In this document: positions 55,601 through 64,000 of the stretch, in pieces
Numbering within the stretch: the first letter of the stretch is position 1
How the letters are laid out: the number at the start of each line of letters is the position of its first letter
DNA from: Trichopria drosophilae
Lineage: Eukaryota; Arthropoda; Insecta; Hymenoptera; Diapriidae
DNA: 64,000 nucleotides
Direction of reading: 5' to 3'
NCBI GenBank assembly: GCA_030407085.1
Contig: CM059583.1
Span: forward strand, 44,949,001 to 45,013,000
The notes under the pieces: generated by a model
The model's database searches: none
What the model was told of the DNA's origin: nothing
The model's input: only the letters and a program-made list of their open reading frames with translations
Position numbers and translations under genes: made by a program

Positions 55601-57060
55601 CGTCCAACTGCATAACTCACACGTTCAAACTCGTAATATGATTTCTAACGAGAAATTAGTAATCTATTGATGAGGAATATCGAACAATACAAATAATGCT
55701 GGCCTTTACGTATGTGGCCTGCTTCCTCGAATTACATTATTGATAAACATTTTAACGAAATTAGATTTCAATAAGGGACCATGTTTTTTCCGACCATTTA
55801 ATCCAGATGCTAATGAAAATTTCATACGTGAAGCTTTTGATAAATTCCGTATATTAATTTTAAATGTAAAATGTAATTTCATTCCACTTTTAATACTCTG
55901 AAAGACTAATATTAGGAATTATTTTGTCATATTGAAAAGATCTCTCCTACATTTAGTTAAAACAGATGCAGTAGATTATATTTTCAAATTAATAGATATT
56001 TGGTTTTTTTTTAATATCGCATAACGTTGTTCCTTTAACCACGTGCGTAAATGCTTACATAGCGTACTATGTTTTCTTAGTGAACTTGTAAAGAAAATAT
56101 CGAAAGGATAAATGCTCGTAATAGGGAATTCCCACCCGTGTCTATGGCTTGGGAACAAACTTCCGAGAATCAAAACCCCGAAAGGCTAAAATTTCAATAT
56201 TGCGTGAGTCCAAGGTATTTTAATTTGCTTTCTTTTTGCCAAATTTTCAAAGACAAAGCGAAGAAAATCACGCTGGAGCCGTGCTGTATCGAAATTTTGG
56301 CCTTTCGGTGTGTTGCTTTTCGGAACTTTGTTCCCCGGCCGTGTCTATGTCAGTCTCGCTGTGCTGGGCTTGAATCGTGTATACTTTACGCACTTGTATC
56401 GTAAGGTACCATTTCGCCCTCCAGCGTAAAATGGCATTTTATGCCCCCGAAAATTACCTAACTGAGAAAGGAATTTCCCACCCATCATACTAAAAATTTA
56501 GGAACATAAATCCTAACTTACACCCGCTCGGGGTGTATAAATAAATGAACTGAAATGAAAGATTCAAAACTGAATTACGCTAAAAGTCTTATAATATTTT
56601 ATAATCTAGTTATAGGTTCAAAATAGTTTATATGCATATGGCAACAATCACCAAGTAGATAAATGAAAATTAAAAATTATGTAAAAAAATTGCCAATTTG
56701 ACATGGAATGCTCCACATATGGAATACAAATTATATGTATCCAACCACATAATAAACATTTTAACAAGAAAGATATCCTTAGGGTGTCGTTAGTGTACAG
56801 TTATTTACGTGGCAGAATAATCAGGCCCCTCCGCATCTATCCTGAATACAGACTCTGTAAAATTCTATTTAAATGCATTATAAGATGATACTTCTTTGAT
56901 TACGATAGGGACTAAATCCCGAATTTGAATATTTCAAACTTTGGTTTAATTTCTTTGTATATATTTATATATACTTTCGAAAGTCCGATACCTCAAATTT
57001 GTTCACAAGTATACTGACAGTACAGATCACGAATATGATAGTGAAAATTGGCGACAAGGT
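55601..57060 (-). other. Intron sequence, no clear feature
   Basis: Mixed composition. The stretch 56120-56400 is somewhat GC-richer and includes AAACTTCCGAGAATCAAAAC and, inverted further on, GGAACTTTGTTCC-like strings; no exon borders fit. Frames of 61-88 codons have no domain. Confidence 0.35.
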
Positions 57061-57202
57061 CATTTTCAAAGTTAAAAGTGAAACATTCGCCAGTTTCAAT
57101 TTTGTAAATCTGAATACACCGAGATCAGCGACTCTAAAAACATCCTAGTAGTAATACATTTCAACTTTTATCCCCGAAATGAAAAATGTATGCTTCAAAG
57201 GG
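57061..57202 (-). repeat. Right end of another TTAA-family element
   Basis: GTTTCAATTTTGTAAATCTG, GAGATCAGCGACTC, CATCCTAGTAGTAATACATTTC and finally GCTTCAAAGGG immediately before TTAA (57203-57206). This TTAA also serves as the left flank of the element at 57207, so two family members are joined back to back at one TTAA. The left end is lost. Confidence 0.55.
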
Positions 57203-57206
57203 TTAA

Positions 57207-57831
57207 CCCTTTCAGTCACAGGCGGACGCCAGGGTCCCACCTAGATTCTATCTATTTTTTAAGGTTTATGAACAGATAGTTATCGATTACGATGCGTTTT
57301 TTTGTTTCTGGCGTTCCTAAGACTCTAATAAGTCTTTAAAAAAATAATATTGCAAAATTATTTAAAATGATTGTTGTTAATAACAAATTATTGCTAAAAA
57401 AAGCATGATTTTCAAAAGATATTCATGCCAAGAAGAACTAAACGCTATTATTATTTTAAATTTGGTGCCGGAGTTTTTGATGTCGCTGATTGCCAATCCG
57501 CTGTCAGATTTTCAAAATTCGAAATGGCGGATCCAATATGGCCGACAAAAATTTGGTGAAATTATGATTTTGTCTTATGTTTGGTATGTAGGAATTTTTT
57601 ACGTCGCTGATTACGAATCCAAATATAAAAAATCGAAAAGAAATACCAAAACCCCTATATACCAAATATTAGCCAAATTTATTATCTTTCAAATTTTTGG
57701 TCGACCATATTGGATCCGCCATTTTGAATTTTGAAAATGTGATACTCAATTCGTAATCAGCGACCTCAAAAACTCAAGTATACAAAATTTCAAAAGAATG
57801 CCATGGCTGAAAAAATTCGTGACTGAAATGG
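57207..57831. mobile_element. TTAA-flanked element, copy 5 (625 bp)
   Basis: TTAA at 57203-57206 and 57832-57835. The left end CCCTTTCAGTCACAGG and right end CGTGACTGAAATGG are inverted. Plus-strand units carry GATGTCGCTGATTGCCAATC and CGAAATGGCGGATCCAATAT. The minus-strand unit has ATATTGGATCCGCCATTTTG and AATTCGTAATCAGCGACCTC. The left 370 bp closely match 63639-64000, so this subfamily spread as a unit. The 109-codon plus-strand frame is made of repeat sequence. Confidence 0.78.
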
Positions 57832-57849
57832 TTAAAACATTAATAGTGA

Positions 57850-58105
57850 GTTGTCGGAGTTGCTGGTCAAAAAACCGAAAAATCAAACATATGGCAGGTC
57901 AAAAAGCCAACAGAAATCGACAGTCATAAAGCCGAGGCATAAGAAACATTACATAATTTAATTAGTTAATTTTTATGCTGTTGGTTTTTTGTCTATCGGC
58001 TTTTTCATTATCGGTTTCCCGACTGGCGGTTTTTTGACACTAGGTTTTTTAACTGTCGGTTTGTGGGTTTGTTGTGTTTTTGACAAGCACCCGTTGTCGG
58101 GCTTT
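57850..58105. repeat. Inverted array of short GTCGGTTTTTTGAC-like units
   Basis: On the right (57970-58105) successive units of about 15-18 bp read, for example, CTGTTGGTTTTTTGTC, TATCGGCTTTTTCATTA, TCGGTTTCCCGACTGGCGGT, TTTTTTGACACTAGG and TTTTTTAACTGTCGG. On the left (57855-57945) the reverse pattern appears: GGTCAAAAAACCGAAAAATC, CAGGTCAAAAAGCCAACAG and CGACAGTCATAAAGCCGA. The two halves are inverted around an AT spacer. A weaker relative lies at 43440-43615. Possibly a decayed fold-back element. Confidence 0.6.
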
Positions 58106-58300
58106 TGAAAAAAAGTAATAATTTAATTTATAAAATTACAGATTTTATTTTCGCACCTTTTCACTTAGTCGTCAGTAAAGTATTAATATTAATATCATAA
58201 TTACTCTTGAGTAATCTGTATAAATTTCAAAAATCTCTGAGCTGTCAGTTTGTAAGAAATTCCTCTCGAAAAGGCTAATCATAAGATTAATTACGCCGGA
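58106..58300. other. AT-rich spacer
   Basis: No feature seen. Confidence 0.35.
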
Positions 58301-58960
58301 GCTGCACATTTAGCAGTCAGTTACTAACTTCATCGAAATAAAGTTCTCAAGCGATGGAGCCTTCAGAGTCGCGAAGAAACGAAAACTCATTTGGGGAAGG
58401 TTGGCAACGGTTTCGGAATAGATAGAAGATATATCGCGCTTGATAAATTGCCCGCATAACGCCTTGTTGAGAAATCGGTTTCGCGTAGCTTTTCCGGTGT
58501 GGTTGTTTAAAGAGCGCGGACACAAACTGGGCCATTGCCAACAAATTCAAGTTAGTCGAGTGCTGGGCGGGGGGCAAAGTGCTGCTGTTTCTGATGTTGC
58601 CTGCTGCAGCGAATGTCGACGAGGTGGGGATTGGGGGGGCTCGGGAAGTGTCAGGATGAGTGGGGCAGGGGCAAGGGGGATCGGGGGCAAAGGGGCAAGT
58701 CAGTGGATCCCCTTGCTCGAACGAAACCGGAAGAAGCGGAAAGGGATAACGAAGCTGGTGGGTATAAGGCGGGAAGAAAAAGTGGAACGAGTCGTCGAGA
58801 GAACTCGAAAGAGGAAGGGAAATGTGAGGTCGCGCGGTGTTGTCGGCCCGATAAAAAGGGTAAATCGGACAAAAAGAGGGGAAGCTCTAACCTCGTAGGG
58901 GAAGATTGTTTTCATTCGCGGATTAAATTGAAAAGGACCGTAATAAGTTCCGCGAAATCG
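58300..58960. other. GC-rich island
   Basis: GC-rich, G-rich on the plus strand at 58560-58700, with overlapping frames up to 165 codons that are Gly/Arg/Lys-rich and domain-free. The frames stop abruptly where the GC content drops. Candidate regulatory or non-coding transcribed region; coding is not supported. Confidence 0.4.
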
Positions 58961-61900
58961 AGAAGATTTTTCATCTCCCTCGTAGCCTTCTGTTTAGTGG
59001 AGCACAAATTGAGAAATATTTATGAAAAATTATTCATTGCCAGATGTCACGTTCTTTTATTAATTTTGTTTTTGGTCCAGAACTTATTTGTCATTCATCT
59101 AGAAGTTTGACTTTTCAATATTAAAGTTAACCTCCTTCTTCAGAGCTTGCTTATTGAAATCGATTTATGTTATTTTAAGTTACGGATTATTATTTATAAT
59201 TTATTGTTATTTTTTTCAGTTTCTCAGCACTAAAACATTGTATAAAGTAGTTCATATTCTGTTAGATTTACGAAATAGGGCAGATTAAAAGAATCACATA
59301 ATTTTGTTAAACATTAATAGAACATTTTTAAAAATATAGTAGACAAAATTTCGAATGGCCAAATTGCAGCCGAAATGATCAGCTTGTGATTACACTTTGC
59401 AATTCATTCCTACGATCGTTTTAAACCTTGGTAAAGCGTTGAAAAAGATTGCAATCCTAGGGTAAGAATTGCAAATAACTTTCGTGTTCATTTTCATTAT
59501 TATTCTTAGTGACTAGTTATTAATTTTAATTTCTCCACGTAGTTTATTTCAGCTTACTATAATGCCATTTTATATCATCACTTCAGTTCATCCGAGGGAT
59601 AAAAATGTTAAATCTTTAAAATACTGTCTCTTCTATTCAACATATTACAACCGTAATCATAACATCATCGCAATACCAGCACATTGCATATTTAAAAAGT
59701 TTGGCCTTCATTTTCTTCATAAATCAGATCTACAAAATTAAGTAAAAATTCCATTTATTTGTCAAAAAATGTTTCCCATACAAATTTGCGCATATCTCTG
59801 AATTGTACTGGAGAGATTCTGACTTCAGAGGTAGCAATGTTAGGTAAAAATGCAATTAACATCATTCCTTCTGCATAAGTCGTAATAATAATTAATTATT
59901 ACTTGTTAAGTACGATGAACATAAATATCATTATTTAGATTTACATTACCACCATGTATGCATTACGAGCGCAAAATGTTATTTTGTCAATTATTTGGAT
60001 ACTGCGGGATTAAAATTCCGTTCCACGTACTTATATGCTATCTATCTTAATCATGCTTAAACATTTGTTACCTTAACTTATTGAGAAATATCAATTTTAA
60101 TGGGTGACATTATTCTTTAAAGTGACTAATGCTCAAAACTCATTGAATAGGTAACCAGGTTAACATAAAATAGAGTTTAAATTCAAAGTATTTTGAACAT
60201 TTTGTATTAAAGTAGTTTCAACAAAAATTCAGTCTAGTTGCCTGTGATTGATAGTAACTAGTTTGTAATTTAGATAAATCGATGTTCTAGTTTAAGTCAT
60301 TTTAATATTCACTTGCTGCTCTTGAAATGTTATTAAACATTTTAAATGTAAAAAATAAAATTAAGTTACAATTCTGTTTGATTACATGACCTGCTAGAGT
60401 GTAAAATGAAATTTTTTTCGGGTATAATGTTCTCCAGGTTTTCAAGATTTTATTAACAAATTTTGGATTAAACTCTATTTAAATAAACAGCATTAAGAAT
60501 ATTGTAATTGATCCAGGGTAATGATTCAATAGCCTTACGGACCTGTGAATATATAAATTATATTACAAAATGTACTATTTTGAGGTTGTTACATTTTTGT
60601 ATTTATTTAAAATCTAACAAGAAGTAAATATATTTTTTCTGATTACATTAAATCTTAATATAATTTAGTGTGTAACATGAAAGTTGTACGATAAAAAAAA
60701 CTCTATTTAATTATGTACAATCTATTCTAATTATGTACAATCATTTAAATAAATAATTAAAAAAGAAACAAGTTTCTTAGTCCATTAGGTAAAATTTCTA
60801 GGTCATAGATATTCTTCGAACATTCGTGAACCGCGGATAATCCTGAAGGTGAAATTGAGTTGTTACAAGTGTGATATATATTTGTGAGTTCAGTCTCTTA
60901 AGAGTGGATGTTTAAACTTGATAGGCGAAATAATTCACGGGTCCATAAAGGTTGGCTTAATGTCGGCTGCAATAAAAGTAATGAGAACAAGGAAGGAAAG
61001 TCTAAATAATGGGAAACGACGAGAGCAAAAGAAAAAATCTCTAAAAAAGTAATTGGCGTAATATACGTAAGGAAAAAGTGAGTTCTCCACAATCCGATTT
61101 TTTTTTTAAAAGAAAACCCAAAGTTCACGTGTATCACTAGCATTTTTTGTACACAGACAAAACTTTCGAACAAACATATCCTGAAAATCTGAAATAAATT
61201 TTCTAGAATTTAGGTGCACGAAAATTAAAACAAGGTAAACGAAATCAATAATTTCTATTACATTTTGAAAGTTGTTAAAAAAAATCAGATTTGTCGCTAG
61301 TTTTAAAGATGCGGTTTGGGCTATCATGCTATCATGCTACAAAAAAATCAATTTAATCTTTTTATAGCACTAAAAATGAGACATCTTTTAATTTCGTTTT
61401 CTTACTGGGTTTATCGTTTATATCGCATTTACAAAGAGATTTTTCTAAAGTCTGTTTAAACCTAATTTGTAATTTTACAATAAAAATGGTCGTTTTATAA
61501 TTGAAATAAAATTCACTGTGTGAGACTAAATTTTGTTACGTTTATTACGAACTTCGTATTATTTAATTTCTTTCTAATTGAAAGAAAATATTTTTTATAC
61601 ATAAGAAATATCATCCATTACATTTGTCACTTTGGAATGAAATATTGAGATTATTTCAATGAACAAATGTTCACAATATCATTACAATGATCTGCAAATG
61701 TTAAAAATAATAATCAGCTATTATAACAGCAAACGTACGGTACCGTTGTAATAACTATCCAATAATGAGTGTTAAACTATTACTATAAATATTTTGTTGG
61801 AACATTCGAATATTCGTTGTAGTTGCGAAATATTTTTATTCGCGTCGGTGAGTATTTGAACCGTATCAAATGTCAAACGAGATATATTTCAATACTACAC

Positions 61901-62345
61901 CTTCATGGGTAATCTGTTGCAGTTGGAAACCCCTTTTTAATAACACACATCCCATTCCACGGGAGAAACCTTTCATACACCTATAGGTGCTATTTTCATA
62001 ACCTAAATCCTGGTTCTTTCAACTAATTTGAATGGTGCTAGTGATGATACTGACCGAGGTATCGTGTAAACTGACATGGTTTTAAAAGAAGTATTTTTAT
62101 TTAAATGCGCAATTTATAACCTCTTCCTTTATTCAGTTCACATACATAATAGGTTTTACATGATTTTTTTAATTCTTTAATTTTTTAATTTTTTAATTTA
62201 ATAAGTATATAAGATGTATATTGCTAATTTCATTGTTAAGTGCGTAATTTTGTTCTGCAGCTCTACTTGATGATGTAATTGAACCATTCTAATTCTATCA
62301 AATATTCGAACGGGTAAAGTACATTAGTGAGATAACGATAGTGTA
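58961..62345 (-). other. AT-rich intron sequence
   Basis: No Groucho exon, repeat or convincing ORF. A simple run of TTTTTTAAT/CTTTAAT units lies at about 62165-62200. Overlapping minus-strand frames at 60898-61327 show hydrophobic low-complexity translation only. Confidence 0.45.
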
Positions 62346-62349
62346 TTAT

Positions 62350-62545
62350 GTAACACGGGCGTAATTATTGATCTCCGAGGATTGCGCAGTTTGTCGCACG
62401 AACGAAGCGAGGACGAAAATCGCACTCGCCGGAGATCGATATTTCGCCCGTGTTGTATACGGTATTTTGTAATACGACAGGCGTGGGGCTCGATAATTTC
62501 TGCCCGAAGATTTCACGACGGGGCGCAAAATCGAGTATAATAGTT
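62350..62545 (+). repeat. Dispersed repeat C, copy 2
   Basis: Better preserved copy of 26455-26650. The first half is a clear hairpin: AACACGGGCGTAATTATTGA plus TCTCCG on the left, CGGAGATCGATATTTCGCCC plus GTGTT on the right. The loop contains AGTTTGTCGCACGAACGAAG. The second half reads ACAGGCGTGGGGCTCGATAA, then TTCACGACGGGGCGCAAAAT. No ORF is conserved between copies. Confidence 0.75.
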
Positions 62546-63638
62546 TTAATATTTTCAGTGCTACTAGAATCGATAAGAGGAATCATTGTGTTGCGATTTT
62601 TAAGTTTGACACAACAAAATTGTTACAGACAGAATCGATGTTTTACCGACTGCGGTACCAGGCGTAGGTTTTTTCCCACAGAGGTGGTTTTCCCTACGCC
62701 ATTGCACACCCGAATGGGGGGTACCTCTCAAAACGAAGCAGGCCTGTTAGATAATTGTAAAGGCCCTTCGAAATGGTGACGATCTCGATAAAATTATTTG
62801 TAATTCGAATAGTATAATATCGATGTATAATATGACGTTGTAGTCTATTTAAATGTTCGAGAGTTTGAAAGACCGAATTAAGATGTGCAAAAGTGACGAT
62901 CGGGTTTTTTCAGAATGTTTCGGAACGTCATCGGGTTAGGAAGTCAGCGTCGCGATCGGATCGTCACCGGTTGATCGCTAATAAATAGTTAATATTTTCT
63001 TTCGGTCGATCAAATTGCGCGTTTTATTTCTAGCCCTTCCACCAGTCGTTTACAAAAACATTTAAAGAAATTAAATACAATTATTATTTATAAGTAATGT
63101 TTAAATGTCTTATTATTTCACTTATTTTGTGAATTATTTAATAACAAATATAGTCATCCTGTTTGGAACTACTATGGAGACAGTTGTCGGTCCGTGCTTA
63201 AATTTTTGAGCTACACGACGACAAATAATTATATACGGGAGCCAAATTATTGTATTAAATTTGTATATAATTTCTAAAGATATAAAAAATTGTATTATAT
63301 TTAGCTTAAATAAATTCTTGCTATTTAAAAAAAATATACATCTTATTAATGATAAGATAATATACGCTTATGCATATTTAAAAAATAATCACTTAATATT
63401 TGGAGCTCTCATATAAGAAACTAGTACATCTAGGGAGAGTAGATGCCAACAAGTGCGATTTAACGTCCGAAAGAAGCTACTTTGATCCCTAGTTGCACAA
63501 TGTTCTATTCTCTGTGAAAAGTATTTGTAAAGCACAAAGAAGTACATATTTTTCATTGAAACATATGTCAGCAGAATGTTTCAACAACAATTAGATCTAA
63601 ATAGTATTTACTTCCACTTAATAAAATTAATGTTTTAA
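62546..63638. other. Sequence after repeat C, with one GC-rich hairpin segment
   Basis: GGCGTAGG at about 62659 and CCTACGCC at about 62693 form inverted 8-mers around a T-rich and GAGGTGG loop; GCAGGCCTGTTAG follows. The segment 62630-62780 may be part of the same inserted element as repeat C, since GC content stays high. The plus-strand 109-codon frame across both (62450-62779) has no domain. The rest is AT-rich. Confidence 0.4.
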
Positions 63639-64000
63639 CCCTTTTAGTCACAAGCGGACACCAGTGTCCCACCTAGATGCTATCCATTTTTTAAGGTTTA
63701 TAAACAGATATTTATCGATTTCGATGCGGTTTTTTATTCCTGGCTTTCCATAAGTGTTAAAAAAATAATATTGCAAAATTATTGAAAATAATTATTGTTA
63801 ATAACAAATTACTACCAAAAAAGGCATAATTTTCAACAGAAATTCATGCCAGGAAGAACTAATGGCTATTATTATTTGAAATTTGTTATGCCAGACTTTT
63901 TGATGTCGCTGATTATGAATCCAGTGTCAGATTTTCAAAATTCAAAATGGCGGATCCAATATGGCCGACAAAAATTTTGAAAAATCATGATTTTGTCTAA
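63639..64000. mobile_element. TTAA-flanked element, copy 6 (cut by window end)
   Basis: TTAA at 63635-63638, then CCCTTTTAGTCACAAGCGGA, closely matching the left end of the 57207 copy, including ATTTTTTAAGGTTTAT, AACAGATATTTATCGATT and the unit GATGTCGCTGATTATGAATC with CAAAATGGCGGATCCAATAT. The right end is outside the window. Confidence 0.75.

Noticed and set aside
57405..57734. 109-codon frame, with a similar 61-codon frame at 63795-63980
   Set aside because: Both read through the TTAA-family internal units; the similarity is due to the duplicated repeat, not a gene family.
58440..59110. 152- and 165-codon frames
   Set aside because: Overlap one another in different frames, Gly/Arg/Lys-rich, no domain; one runs on into AT-rich sequence with an unrelated hydrophobic tail.
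62450..62779. 109-codon plus-strand frame across repeat C
   Set aside because: Not conserved in the other repeat C copy and no domain; crosses a hairpin segment.
16400..64000. Search for the Groucho N-terminal exons
   Set aside because: Candidate GTGCAT and GACAT strings on the forward strand (for example near 39449, 53043 and 53437) do not translate to the conserved segments on the minus strand.
1..64000. CRISPR arrays, bacterial operons, rRNA or tRNA genes
   Set aside because: No regularly spaced direct repeats with unique spacers, no ribosome-binding-site/ORF organisation, and no tRNA cloverleaf with A/B boxes noticed by eye; the window is eukaryotic intron.

Overview
This is eukaryotic, AT-rich, intron-dominated DNA. 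It most likely comes from an arthropod, probably an insect. A hymenopteran is my guess from codon use, GC texture and transposon types, but nothing in the window proves the order. The only host protein-coding sequence I can support is four internal exons of a Groucho/TLE transcriptional co-repressor gene on the minus strand. In transcript order they are 16329-16267, 16168-16094, 9394-9362 (a 33-nt microexon) and 6678-6313. All four start and end on codon boundaries and have GT-AG borders. They encode the second half of the N-terminal Q (tetramerisation) domain, an optional Gln-rich insert, the alanine/proline-rich counterpart of the GP domain, and the start of the CcN region with its nuclear-localisation-like basic cluster. 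I could not find the first exons (start codon and first half of the Q domain) above 16330, nor the rest of CcN, the SP domain and the WD40 repeats below 6313. Both ends of the gene probably lie outside the window.

Layout. 1-6312 is intron, with a truncated dispersed repeat at the left edge. 6313-16329 is the exon cluster with small and medium introns. 16330-64000 (over 47 kb) holds no recognisable host exon and reads as one large 5' intron. It is packed with transposon relics and a few GC-rich patches (17.7, 25.6-26.2, 38-39, 48.4-49.2, 55.2-55.6 and 58.3-59.0 kb). Those patches may be conserved regulatory DNA or alternative promoters, but I cannot assign coding function to them.

Mobile DNA. 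(1) A recurring family is bounded by TTAA+CCC and GGG+TTAA, which suggests piggyBac-type ends. It carries internal units with an ATGGCGGATCC-like core next to a CGCTGATTACGAAT-like core, often in opposed orientation. Well-bounded copies lie at 7940-9173, 18014-19133, 20055-20512 and 57207-57831, with others truncated or degraded. The 7940-9173 copy holds a short ORF with basic then acidic composition. (2) A 2.05-kb TA-flanked element at 29042-31095 has inverted repeats of about 560 bp and a frameshifted ORF with a Cys-X35-Cys-X2-Cys pattern. (3) A fold-back MITE family of about 300-410 bp lies at 12605, 15402, 36075 and about 37.3 kb. (4) Several MITEs have TA target duplications (21389, 27549, 37011, 47533, 53936). 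(5) A degenerate non-LTR retrotransposon RNase H domain lies at 34751-35572 on the minus strand. (6) A palindromically organised tandem array with a unit of about 168 bp lies at 24.15-25.35 kb. (7) Two further dispersed repeats occur twice each (1-338 and 34141-34376; 26455-26650 and 62350-62545).

The most interesting host observation is the in-frame Groucho microexon with a tandem CAGCAG acceptor. Skipping it restores the Q-domain junction seen in other Groucho/TLE proteins. The most interesting mobile-DNA observations are the TTAA family with its relic ORF and the long-TIR element.
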